Shown here: positions 33,080 to 41,201 of the stretch, piece by piece
How positions within the stretch are numbered: the first letter of the stretch is position 1
How the letters are laid out: each line of letters begins with the position of its first letter
Assembly: GCA_030152865.1 (NCBI GenBank)
Contig: JASLIW010000129.1
Location: forward strand, 1-53,543
Reading direction: 5' to 3'
Length of the DNA stretch: 53,543 nt
DNA from: Bacteroides sp.
Lineage (GTDB): Bacteria > Bacteroidota > Bacteroidia > Bacteroidales > Bacteroidaceae
The notes under the pieces: generated by a model
Database searches by the model: none
What the model was told of the DNA's origin: nothing
What the model saw: only the letters and a program-made list of their open reading frames with translations
Translations under genes and position numbers: made by a program

Positions 33080-33640
33080 CTAAACACCTAAGTATGAAAG
33101 TAAGATATCCATAGAAACCTGTTTGTATTTTTTAGATAGTGAAGCCCTTCTAAAGCTAAACTCCTGATCATCGAACTGATACAACTCTACAGTTGCTTTT
33201 TCTAAAAAAGGCCAACCAAACTCTGAAGCGAATAAGTACACTTGCTTACGATTAGATGTGGCTGCTTGGATTATTTTCTCTTGAAGATCAGTAAAGGAGA
33301 GAATACTAATTCCTTTCTTATTTAAAACAGGATAAGTAGATTGAGCAAACTGTTTATTGGTACGATCAATAACTAAAAGATCTTCTTGCTTATACTCTAA
33401 ATAAACCAATTCACTGCGAACCATCGGTGCACGAAATGACACTTGAATATAGTGATCCTTTTTCAATCTTATAGTCCCACTAACTCTTTCAACACCTGCC
33501 TCTAGAGGAACAATCAATTCAAACTTACAGGCTAAATGAGAAATATCTGAATCAACTAGCCGCTGGAGCGACCCACACCCTTCTAAAGTAAGCAGTACCA
33601 ATACCGCCAGCATACAAGCTAATTTATTTCCTTGGCACAT
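33080..33640 (-). CDS. DUF4292 family lipoprotein
   Basis: A protein of about 186 residues with a lipoprotein signal (LVLLTLEGCGS, lipid Cys near residue 22). The rest is beta-rich: SGTIRLKKDHYIQVSFRAPM, VYLEYKQEDLLVIDRTNKQF. This is the pattern of DUF4292, a LolA/LolB-like outer membrane lipoprotein family of Bacteroidota. The ATG at 33640 is chosen; a GTG at 33646 that overlaps the TPR stop is also possible. It follows the TPR gene directly and is probably in the dut-TPR operon. Function unproven; lipoprotein or envelope transport is an inference. Confidence 0.75.
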   Translation of the reverse strand: MCQGNKLACMLAVLVLLTLEGCGSLQRLVDSDISHLACKFELIVPLEAGVERVSGTIRLKKDHYIQVSFRAPMVRSELVYLEYKQEDLLVIDRTNKQFAQSTYPVLNKKGISILSFTDLQEKIIQAATSNRKQVYLFASEFGWPFLEKATVELYQFDDQEFSFRRASLSKKYKQVSMDILLSYLGV

Positions 33641-33642
33641 CC

Positions 33643-35388
33643 TCACTCTGGTATATATTTTTTTCGCTTTATCTTTTGCTTGATTTTTGAACCAGCACCT
33701 AGCTTATCCGCTTGTATCCAAAAATCAACTGCTCTATCTTTGTCGCCCAACTTATAATATATATCCCCCGCATGCTCAACAATAACACCGCTTGCTTCAC
33801 CCCCATTCTCTAAAGCCGTATCGATAAAGACTCTAGCTTGAGTGTATTTCTTCAGCTGAAAAAGAATCCAAGCGTAAGTATCTAGGAATGTCGCATTCTT
33901 AGGTTCGGCTTCCACAGTCATCTTGCTCATCGTTTCTGCATGATTCAGGTTTTTACCCTCTACAGATAAGTAATATGCGTAATTATTCAGCACCCCATAG
34001 TTTTTAGGAGAAAACTCTAATGCCCTATCATAAACCTCATATACTTTTTTTATATCACCTAAGGCATAATAAGCATCGCCTTTAATAGCATAAAAGTCAG
34101 ACATTAACTCAACAGGTGTTGTTTCATCTGTTAACTTTATCGCTTGATCAATCACATCCAAAACTTTTGAATGCTCTTCTGCCTGATTATAGGCTATAGC
34201 TAAATAGTAGTAAAATTCTATTGTTTCTGGACTCGCAATAATTCCTCCCTCACAAAGATCAATAACACCAGTGTAATCATCTTTCTCTATAGCCAATGCC
34301 AGCAACATCAAACGAGAAGGGGTATTTGTCGGATCTAATTGAATAATTCGCTCCAAAACAGGTTTAGTTTCTTCTTTTTTATTTTGGGAAACCAAATACT
34401 TAGTATAAAGCATCAGTATTTGATCATCGGTAGGGTTAGTATCAATAGCTTTTTGAAACAAAGGCTCTATCTGCTCACTCTCACCTTTAGATTTCATTAT
34501 TAACTGCCGAATTAAATTTAACTTTAAATCACTATCTGCTTTCGTATTACCAACAATCTTTTCCAACTGTCTTAAGTACTTTTCTTTTTGATCTGTCTCA
34601 TAATAATAGTTGGCCAAAGAATAAAGTGCCAAGGGATACTCTGAATCTTTCGTTAAAATGCCCCGAAGCGTACTGTACGCCTTTTTATACTTTTTCTTAT
34701 TTAAATAAAAATCGGCTAAAGTAATTTGATAGCGATAATCATCAGGGTAAGCCTTTATCAGTTCACAGATTTCATCAACAGCCTGCTTTTCATCGCCCAT
34801 TAAAAGATAAATTTTAAACTTTTGCAATGTCAACTGTTCACTTTTACCGACTTGACTTTCAAGTCTATTAAGCACTGTAATAGCCTTTCCTAACTGATCT
34901 CCTTGAGTATAACTTTCTAATAGCTGAAACTGCAAGGCGGTTTTAGAAGGAAACCTTTCCGTCATCTTTTCTAAGTGCTGCAAGGCTTCTTTACTCCGAG
35001 CTGGATTACTATATAAAGCGAAATACAGAGATTCATTATACCAATAATTCAGAGAATCAAGAGCTACAGCTGTTTGAAACATCTTTATTCCACTTTCACT
35101 CTGATTATTATTCATATGTAAGGTTGCAAGCTGATAGTAAGCTTCAGCGCTATTGGGATTTAACTCAATACACCTATTGAAGAGTATAAAGGCATCGTCC
35201 ATTCTACCAATATTCTTTTGACCCACAGCTTCTAGAAAATAATAGGTGTATTTCCTGGAAGGGCTTTCATTTACTAAGTCCAGACTAAGCGAGTCATTTA
35301 AAAGCTTTTTATGTGTAACACCTAATAAATTCAAGTTAGCTTCTAACATAAAAAGCACAAGAACAATCAATCCAACTTTAAATTTCAT
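33643..35388 (-). CDS. Secreted tetratricopeptide repeat protein
   Basis: A 581-residue protein with a hydrophobic N-terminal signal (FKVGLIVLVLFMLEANLNLL) followed by a long array of TPR-like helix pairs, for example CIELNPNSAEAYYQLATLHM, ALEFSPKNYGVLNNYAYYL and DKDRAVDFWIQADKLGA. These form a protein-binding solenoid, probably in the periplasm. It starts 12 nt after dut and leads into the DUF4292 gene, a pairing seen in many Bacteroidota. The function is unknown; an envelope assembly scaffold is plausible. Confidence 0.82.
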   Translation of the reverse strand: MKFKVGLIVLVLFMLEANLNLLGVTHKKLLNDSLSLDLVNESPSRKYTYYFLEAVGQKNIGRMDDAFILFNRCIELNPNSAEAYYQLATLHMNNNQSESGIKMFQTAVALDSLNYWYNESLYFALYSNPARSKEALQHLEKMTERFPSKTALQFQLLESYTQGDQLGKAITVLNRLESQVGKSEQLTLQKFKIYLLMGDEKQAVDEICELIKAYPDDYRYQITLADFYLNKKKYKKAYSTLRGILTKDSEYPLALYSLANYYYETDQKEKYLRQLEKIVGNTKADSDLKLNLIRQLIMKSKGESEQIEPLFQKAIDTNPTDDQILMLYTKYLVSQNKKEETKPVLERIIQLDPTNTPSRLMLLALAIEKDDYTGVIDLCEGGIIASPETIEFYYYLAIAYNQAEEHSKVLDVIDQAIKLTDETTPVELMSDFYAIKGDAYYALGDIKKVYEVYDRALEFSPKNYGVLNNYAYYLSVEGKNLNHAETMSKMTVEAEPKNATFLDTYAWILFQLKKYTQARVFIDTALENGGEASGVIVEHAGDIYYKLGDKDRAVDFWIQADKLGAGSKIKQKIKRKKYIPE

Positions 35389-35400
35389 TATGCCTTATTT

Positions 35401-35835
35401 TTAATGTTTTCCAGTATGACCGAACCCGCCTTCTCCTCTATCTGTGCTATCTAAGACATCAACCTCATCCCACTCAACTTGCTCAAACTTATGAATGACC
35501 ATTTGAGCAACTCGATCACCGTCTTGTACAACAAAATCTGTAGCAGATAAATTAGCCATAATTACCCCTAACTCTCCCCTGTAGTCGGCGTCAATAGTAC
35601 CGGGGCTATTCAGCAAGGTTATGCCACTTTTATAAGCCAACCCGCTCCTCGGTCTTATTTGAGCCTCATAACCCGCAGGGATAGCCATATACAAACCTGT
35701 AGGAATAAGCTTGCGTTCTAGGGGCTTTAAGACGATAGGTTTATCTAAATTAGCACGAATATCCATACCTGCCGATAAAAGTGTTTCATAACTAGGCAAC
35801 TGATGTTTTGAGCGATTTATTATTTTAATCTTCAT
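35401..35835 (-). CDS. dut: dUTP diphosphatase
   Basis: A 144-residue trimeric dUTPase that turns dUTP into dUMP and pyrophosphate. All five motifs are present: AGMDIRA, RPRSGLAYKSG, GTIDADYRGELGV, GDRVAQMVI and the C-terminal RGEGGFGHTGKH arm. It is the first gene of a minus-strand unit with the TPR and DUF4292 genes, and is divergent from the dNTPase gene, another nucleotide-pool enzyme. Confidence 0.97.
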   Translation of the reverse strand: MKIKIINRSKHQLPSYETLLSAGMDIRANLDKPIVLKPLERKLIPTGLYMAIPAGYEAQIRPRSGLAYKSGITLLNSPGTIDADYRGELGVIMANLSATDFVVQDGDRVAQMVIHKFEQVEWDEVDVLDSTDRGEGGFGHTGKH

Positions 35836-35951
35836 ATCTTTATCTTTTGAGCGAAAATAGACATTTTAAAGAGATAATGTATACATTTAATTCAAATATG
35901 CTCTTTATTTCTAGAAAAAAAAGATGAAAACATATTAAACAACTATCAGCT

Positions 35952-37271
35952 ATGATGAATTGGGAACAGCTTATTTCCACAAAGCGCTTAGGGCTTGAGC
36001 ACATACACACTTCAACCATCACGAACAGGACTGAATTCCAGCGCGATTATGACCGCCTAATATTCTCCGCACCTTTTCGTCGCTTACAAAACAAGACACA
36101 AGTTTTCCCACTACCAGGAAGTGTCTTTGTACACAATCGACTAACACATAGTTTAGAGGTTTCAAGTGTAGGTAGATCACTTGGACACGCAGTTAGTCAT
36201 AAACTAAAAGCGGAAACGAGTCATTACTTACTCAGTGAAATCGGATCTATAGTAGCTGCTGCATGTTTAGCGCATGATATGGGAAATCCACCTTTCGGAC
36301 ATTCTGGTGAACAAGCTATCTCTACATACTTTTCCGAGGGAAATGGAAGATCACTAGAAGGAGTACTACCCAAAGAGCAGTGGTTAGACCTTACACACTT
36401 TGAAGGTAATGCTAATGCCTTTAGACTACTAACACATCAATTTAATGGTAGAAGAGCTGGCGGGTACGCAATGACCTATAGTACACTTGCATCTATAGTC
36501 AAATATCCATATGAGTCGGCATTAGCAGGTAAGAAGTCTAAGTTTGGATTCTTCACAAGCGAGGTGAGTACCTATAAAAAAATAGCTGAGGATTTGGGAC
36601 TTATCGAAATAAGTAAAACACCTATGCAGTATGCCAGACACCCGCTCGTATATTTAGTAGAGGCAGCTGATGATATCTGCTATCAGCTGATAGACATTGA
36701 AGATGCCCATAAGCTCCGAATCCTCAGCACTGAGCAGACAAAAGATTTGTTTCTAGCATACCTCACAGACAGCCAAAAGGAAAGAGCACTTAAAATATTT
36801 AGTCATGTAACCGATACAAATGAACAAATAGCTTATCTCCGATCTACCATCATAGGAGTTTTAGTTCAGGAATGCACTCAAATATTTTGCTCCAACGAAA
36901 GCAGTATCCTAAAGGGAGAGTTTCCCAAAAGCCTTATGGATCACCTACCCTCACCCTTGAAAGAGGCTTATAGAGGTTGTCAAGAGATAGCTTACACTAA
37001 AATATATAATTGCAAGGAAGTACTAGATATAGAGCTTGCTGGATATAAAGTCATACGAAGCCTCCTAGACAACTACATTGGTGCTGCTCTAGAGCCACAG
37101 AAGGCATACTCGCAGCTGCTTATCAATAGAGTATCAAGCCAATACAATATAAGCTCACTAAAATTAGAGAACAGAGTTCAAGCAGTACTTGATTTTATTT
37201 CAGGCATGACAGACATATATGCACTAGACCTCTATCGTAAAATAAATGGACATAGCCTACCTACTATTTAG
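35952..37271 (+). CDS. dgt: Deoxyguanosinetriphosphate triphosphohydrolase-like dNTPase
   Basis: A 439-residue HD-domain enzyme that splits dNTPs into nucleosides and triphosphate. RDYDRLIFSAPFRRLQNKTQ and the HD motif are clear: H66 in RLTHSLEV, H108-D109 in LAHDMGNPPFGH, and a later Asp in EAADDICY. The length fits the Dgt family. Two Met codons open the frame; either is possible. Its 3' end overlaps that of the convergent acyltransferase gene by 8 bp. Confidence 0.93.
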   Translation: MMNWEQLISTKRLGLEHIHTSTITNRTEFQRDYDRLIFSAPFRRLQNKTQVFPLPGSVFVHNRLTHSLEVSSVGRSLGHAVSHKLKAETSHYLLSEIGSIVAAACLAHDMGNPPFGHSGEQAISTYFSEGNGRSLEGVLPKEQWLDLTHFEGNANAFRLLTHQFNGRRAGGYAMTYSTLASIVKYPYESALAGKKSKFGFFTSEVSTYKKIAEDLGLIEISKTPMQYARHPLVYLVEAADDICYQLIDIEDAHKLRILSTEQTKDLFLAYLTDSQKERALKIFSHVTDTNEQIAYLRSTIIGVLVQECTQIFCSNESSILKGEFPKSLMDHLPSPLKEAYRGCQEIAYTKIYNCKEVLDIELAGYKVIRSLLDNYIGAALEPQKAYSQLLINRVSSQYNISSLKLENRVQAVLDFISGMTDIYALDLYRKINGHSLPTI

Positions 37272-38271
37272 TAGAAGGCTTTTCCTTATCAATAGGATAA
37301 AACACCTTATTGGCGCCAGATGTTAACACACCATAATCTCCATCACGCTCAGCAACAAAAGACTCAATATGACGAACTCTTTTTTCTTCAAGAATTTCAT
37401 CTACGGCTATAAGAATACCTGTTTCCTCCACCTCACCAAACCCATAATTTATAGCTGTGCCAAACATTTTCATAGTGGGGCTAAGACTCATATAAGCATT
37501 AACTAATGGAGGTATATTATAGCCTAGATTACGTACTTCTTTGTTTAATATGCGATAGTCTTCCTTAAAAGTATCTTTACAGAACAGACGTGCTAGCTCA
37601 TCATTATTAACTTCTAAACCCAATGGCTTTATAGGCATAATAAGATGCTCTTTATCCCCAAAATGTTTGCGTAAGAAATAGAGAATCATATCGCGGCCTA
37701 CACGATGATAACTTGGATACATAGTAACTTTTCCAAAGAAGTACTTGACGCTTGGCATTACTACAGTCAAGGCACCAAGCCCATCCCATAGGTTATCTAA
37801 GGCGAATAAACCCTTTCGACCTGCTCGCGTTGACTGATACTCTAAAGTCACAAAAGACCTACCCAGCTCTATAGTTGTTGGTAAATATTCCTCTATAAAC
37901 TTTTCGGAGAAGCGAAAAAGATGAGATGTGGCAATTTGAGGCACTCCATCAACAACCTCAACATCAGTACCCAATATATAACGATACCCTCCTAAAATTT
38001 CTTCTGCTTCAGGATCCCAAACAATAAGTTGTTTATAAGAATTCTCCATCGTATCAAACTCATCAATATCGACAGACTTGCCTGTACCACCCCCCGCAGC
38101 TCTAAAAGCAATTTCTCTCAATCGCCCTATTTCACGCATCGTATTAGGTGAATCCTGGTGAGTTATGATGTAGATTTGATTCTGACTTTTATTTGTCATC
38201 CTCAATCTTTTCTCCTCAGTCAATTCTTCCTTAATGAGCCTTTTATCTACAGCTTCAATAATCTTTTCCAT
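37264..38271 (-). CDS. GNAT-type N-acyltransferase, GlsB/OlsB-like (lipoamino acid synthesis)
   Basis: A 335-residue protein of the hemolysin-like acyltransferase family. Marks are MREIGRLREIAFRAAGGGTG, ILGGYRYILG, IELGRSFVTLEYQSTRAGRK (partial) and GLFALDNLWDGLGAL. Homologues include OlsB, which makes lyso-ornithine lipid, and GlsB of Bacteroides, which N-acylates glycine to begin glycine lipid synthesis. It is encoded 20 nt after a PlsC-like protein, the same pairing as glsB/glsA. The amino acid acceptor is inferred from the phylum. Confidence 0.75.
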   Translation of the reverse strand: MEKIIEAVDKRLIKEELTEEKRLRMTNKSQNQIYIITHQDSPNTMREIGRLREIAFRAAGGGTGKSVDIDEFDTMENSYKQLIVWDPEAEEILGGYRYILGTDVEVVDGVPQIATSHLFRFSEKFIEEYLPTTIELGRSFVTLEYQSTRAGRKGLFALDNLWDGLGALTVVMPSVKYFFGKVTMYPSYHRVGRDMILYFLRKHFGDKEHLIMPIKPLGLEVNNDELARLFCKDTFKEDYRILNKEVRNLGYNIPPLVNAYMSLSPTMKMFGTAINYGFGEVEETGILIAVDEILEEKRVRHIESFVAERDGDYGVLTSGANKVFYPIDKEKPSTK

Positions 38272-38291
38272 AAGTTACCAGTGATATATCT

Positions 38292-39119
38292 CTATTTCTT
38301 TAAATTATATACAACTTCTCTAACATAAGCCGCCCACTCCTTAGGCGATTTAGACTTATCAAACGTTTGCCAAGGAATTGGCTTACCAATAGTCACCGTA
38401 AAGGTCTTATGTCTGTTTTTAAACATTTCATCCGCTAAATAAAGCATAGCTATATTGAACTTTATCCCCAAACACTTGCAAACATGGGATAAATTATAAA
38501 AAAAATCAGAATTTCTACCCTCAAAATGTATAGGCACAACATCTCTTTGAGTTTCTACACTTTTCACAATAAAGGTTTTTTTCCACTCCAGATCTTGAAT
38601 TACCCCATCAATTCTACGAGAACAAAGACCCGCAGGAAACATAATCAACTGATTGTCCGAAGCAAAGCCTGCCTTAACTATTTTAGGGAAATTCCGTGAT
38701 TGACTACCTGTTTTATTAATAGGAATACAAAGGGGTGCCAATCCACGTAGATTCATTAGTAAATCATTAACTAAATACTTTATTTTACCATCATAAAAAG
38801 AGCCAAGCACATACCCTAAAGCCAATCCATCTTGACCACCTAGTGGGTGATTAGAAACAAATGTAAACAGACCATCTTTGGGCAAATTCTCCTTGCCATG
38901 AACAATCAATTTAGTGTCAAGAAACTCTAAGGATGCTTGAAGGAAAGCCACACCTTCTTTGGCCCCCTCACTACTCTGCAAAAACTCATTAAGCTCTTTT
39001 TGATGCACTATTTTCTCCAGGTAGCGGATGAGGAATTTAGGTATATATCTATAGTACTTAGGCATTTTATCCTGAAGCACCTTATCTATATCTATCAAAA
39101 ATAAATCATTTTTGCTCAT
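38292..39119 (-). CDS. PlsC-like lysolipid O-acyltransferase, GlsA-like
   Basis: A 275-residue membrane-associated acyltransferase. The catalytic His/Asp motif reads NHPLGGQDG, with five residues between H and D in place of the usual four; MFPAGLCSRR matches the later PEG-like substrate motif. In glycine lipid synthesis GlsA adds the second, ester-linked fatty acid to N-acyl-glycine. It is the first gene of a two-gene unit with the GlsB-like gene and has a -7 box 25 bp upstream. Phosphatidic acid synthesis is the alternative role. Confidence 0.75.
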   Translation of the reverse strand: MSKNDLFLIDIDKVLQDKMPKYYRYIPKFLIRYLEKIVHQKELNEFLQSSEGAKEGVAFLQASLEFLDTKLIVHGKENLPKDGLFTFVSNHPLGGQDGLALGYVLGSFYDGKIKYLVNDLLMNLRGLAPLCIPINKTGSQSRNFPKIVKAGFASDNQLIMFPAGLCSRRIDGVIQDLEWKKTFIVKSVETQRDVVPIHFEGRNSDFFYNLSHVCKCLGIKFNIAMLYLADEMFKNRHKTFTVTIGKPIPWQTFDKSKSPKEWAAYVREVVYNLKK

Positions 39120-39143
39120 TCTGACTTTAATAAAATATCAGCA

Positions 39144-39151
39144 CAAATTTA
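39144..39151 (-). promoter_or_regulatory. -7 promoter box of the GlsA/GlsB-like operon
   Basis: TAAATTTG on the minus strand matches TAnnTTTG and lies 25 bp before the ATG at 39119. A TTC stands near the -33 position in place of TTG. Confidence 0.5.
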
Positions 39152-39269
39152 ACGCATCTTTTTAGAACTCGGTAATTATTCATCCAAAATTATGCCGCGT
39201 TCAAAAGTCTAAGCTGGAAAAGTACACAAAAAATGAAATGAAAACAAAATTATACCCAACAGACTTCAA

Positions 39270-39297
39270 CTAGGGTGTGAAAGCGTACACCTTCTAG
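39270..39297. repeat. Imperfect inverted repeat upstream of mraZ
   Basis: CTAGGGTGT (39270-39278) pairs with ACACC-TT-CTAG (39287-39297) around an 8-nt spacer with a two-base bulge. It lies in the 339-bp region between the GlsA-like gene and mraZ. Another short palindrome, AAGCAT-AA-ATGCTT, is at 39341-39354. No consensus promoter is seen between them. Their role is unknown; terminator or regulator binding are options. Confidence 0.35.
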
Positions 39298-39390
39298 CCT
39301 ACCTATGCTTACCCTCCTATCTCTACTTTTATTATTCGACAAGCATAAATGCTTAGAGCAATTTAGAAATAAAATATCACTAAAAAAAAG

Positions 39391-39405
39391 TGGGGAATTG
39401 TGGGG
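39391..39405 (+). promoter_or_regulatory. Candidate MraZ operator (TGGGG direct repeats)
   Basis: Two TGGGG boxes, at 39391-39395 and 39401-39405, are exactly 10 bp apart, with an A run just upstream. MraZ of E. coli and other bacteria binds TGGGN repeats spaced by 5 bp in front of mraZ. The site lies 54 bp before the mraZ start, in the expected promoter region. It suggests autoregulation of the division cluster. Confidence 0.65.
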
Positions 39406-39458
39406 GAAATATGTAAATTTACAGAGATTTATATATTTCATATTAATAAGGTGTTAAT

Positions 39459-39917
39459 TTGCAGTTTTTTGGAAACATAGAAGCCAAAGTTGATAATAAG
39501 GGAAGATTCTTTATTCCAGCTCTGTTTAGGAGGTTGTTACAAGAAAATGCTGAAGAGAAGGTAATCTTATGCAAGAACCTCTATCAGCCTTGTCTAGTCC
39601 TATATCCTTACTCGGCTTGGTATATAGAGCTTAATGAACTCAAATCTAAGCTCAATAAATGGAACCCTGTGCATCAGCAAGTATTTCGCCAGTATGTAAG
39701 CGATGTCGAAGTACTTACACTTGATCCAAATGGCAGAATACTACTTCCCAAACGCTACCAGGAACTCACAGGCATCAAGAATGAAATTCGATTAATCGGA
39801 ATGGATGATAAAATAGAAATTTGGCCTAAAGAAGAAACTCATAAACCCTTTATGACACCAGAAGATTTTAGCTCATCTTTGTTTCAACTAATGAATAGTG
39901 ATAATGAACCAAAATAA
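39459..39917 (+). CDS. mraZ: Transcriptional regulator MraZ
   Basis: A 152-residue protein with two AbrB-like DNA-binding halves: IEAKVDNKGRFFIPALFRRL and EVLTLDPNGRILLPKRYQE. MraZ forms a ring and represses the dcw cluster by binding TGGGN repeats. The start is a TTG (MQFFGNIEAKVD by homology), preceded by AAGGTG; no ATG fits the family start. Its end overlaps rsmH by 20 nt. Two TGGGG repeats upstream are its likely target. Confidence 0.95.
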   Translation: MQFFGNIEAKVDNKGRFFIPALFRRLLQENAEEKVILCKNLYQPCLVLYPYSAWYIELNELKSKLNKWNPVHQQVFRQYVSDVEVLTLDPNGRILLPKRYQELTGIKNEIRLIGMDDKIEIWPKEETHKPFMTPEDFSSSLFQLMNSDNEPK

Positions 39918-40824
39918 CAATACGTACCACATCCCTGTCCTACTCCAAGAAAGCATTCAGGGCTTATCCATTAAGCCTGAGGGGACATATGTAGATGTAA
40001 CCTTTGGCGGAGGAGGACACTCTAAAGCAATTCTAAAAAACCTTCATAGAGAAGGCCACCTTTACTCTTTTGACCAAGACAAAGACGCAGAGGCGAACAT
40101 CCTAAATGATGAGCGGTTTACATTTGTTCGTTCCAATTTTAGGTATATAAAAAACTTTTTACACTACCATGGCGTGCAACAGATAGACGGTCTACTAGCT
40201 GATTTAGGTGTGTCGTCCCACCACTTTGATGAGAGCGAAAGAGGATTTTCATTTCGTTTCAATGGGGCCCTTGATATGAGAATGAACACCAACGCAAGTA
40301 AAACTGCGGCAAGTGTGGTCAATACCTATACACAAGAAGCCTTAGCTGATGTTTTCTATCTGTATGGCGAACTGAGGAATAGTAGACAAATCGCTCATAA
40401 AGTAATTCAAGCACGAGAAAAACAGCCCATTCAGACCATCGAATCATTTATTGATGTAGTAAGTCCATTATTTAAACCTCATAAACTCAAAAAAGAGCTT
40501 GCTAGAGTCTTTCAAGCCCTTAGAATTGAGGTAAATGAAGAAATGGAAGCATTAAGAGAAATGTTATTAGCTGCAGTTGAACTTATCAAACCAGGTGGAA
40601 AATTAGTCATAATAACCTATCACTCTCTAGAAGATAGAATGGTAAAAAACTTATTTAGAACAGGTAATGTAGAAGGTAGACTAGAGAAAGATTTCTATGG
40701 CAAAGTTATCACCCCTATCAAACCCATAAATAGCAAAGTAATAACTCCTTCAGCCGAAGAACTTGAAAGCAACCCTAGATCTAGAAGTGCTAAGTTAAGA
40801 ATCGCAGAAAAGCTTATACAATGA
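39898..40824 (+). CDS. rsmH: 16S rRNA (cytosine-1402 N4) methyltransferase
   Basis: A 308-residue SAM-dependent enzyme that methylates C1402 of 16S rRNA in the P site. YHIPVLLQESIQGL, VDVTFGGGGHSKAIL (SAM-binding loop), LADLGVSSHHFDE, ELARVFQALRIEVNEE and ITYHSLEDRMVKNLF are all present. The ATG at 39904 is an alternative start. It overlaps mraZ and is joined to ftsL by a 4-nt ATGA overlap. Confidence 0.97.
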   Translation: MIMNQNNNTYHIPVLLQESIQGLSIKPEGTYVDVTFGGGGHSKAILKNLHREGHLYSFDQDKDAEANILNDERFTFVRSNFRYIKNFLHYHGVQQIDGLLADLGVSSHHFDESERGFSFRFNGALDMRMNTNASKTAASVVNTYTQEALADVFYLYGELRNSRQIAHKVIQAREKQPIQTIESFIDVVSPLFKPHKLKKELARVFQALRIEVNEEMEALREMLLAAVELIKPGGKLVIITYHSLEDRMVKNLFRTGNVEGRLEKDFYGKVITPIKPINSKVITPSAEELESNPRSRSAKLRIAEKLIQ

Positions 40825-41186
40825 GTAAGGAAGTAAAAGATAAGTCGGTAAAAAAAAGGAAATCATGGATTGCTAAACTAGGAGAAAGTATTAAAAGTGT
40901 TATTCATGGCGACTTTTTAATTGGAGACTTTTTCATCAGAAATGTGCCGTTATTTTTTGTACTGGCATTAATCGCTCTGTTTTATGTGTCTAATCGATAC
41001 CAGTACGAACAAAAAATCATTGAAAAACTAAAACTACAACAAGAACTACAGACAAAAAAGTTCAAAGCATTAACTCGATCAGCTGAGTTAATGGATAAAA
41101 GTAGACAATCGAAAATCGAGGAATATATCAAACAAAATGGAAGTGATTTAACGATACCTACAAATCCTCCATATATCATAAAATAA
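40821..41186 (+). CDS. ftsL: Cell division protein FtsL-like
   Basis: A 121-residue bitopic protein: a basic cytoplasmic N terminus, one membrane helix (VPLFFVLALIALFYV, about residues 43-58), then a charged coiled segment (KIIEKLKLQQELQTKKFKAL). The layout and the place between rsmH and ftsI are those of FtsL, which links FtsB/FtsQ to the FtsWI septal synthase. Sequence similarity to proteobacterial FtsL is low, so the call rests on context. Confidence 0.8.
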   Translation: MSKEVKDKSVKKRKSWIAKLGESIKSVIHGDFLIGDFFIRNVPLFFVLALIALFYVSNRYQYEQKIIEKLKLQQELQTKKFKALTRSAELMDKSRQSKIEEYIKQNGSDLTIPTNPPYIIK

Positions 41187-41201
41187 TAAAGCCTTTTTAA
41201 A

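Noticed and set aside
35840..36022. A 60-codon minus-strand frame in the dut-dgt intergenic region
   Set aside because: It overlaps the dgt start and the dut promoter region and has no family features.
39250..39441. A 63-codon minus-strand frame between the GlsA-like gene and mraZ
   Set aside because: It has no recognisable domain, covers the MraZ box and inverted repeats, and shows no promoter; more likely non-coding control DNA.
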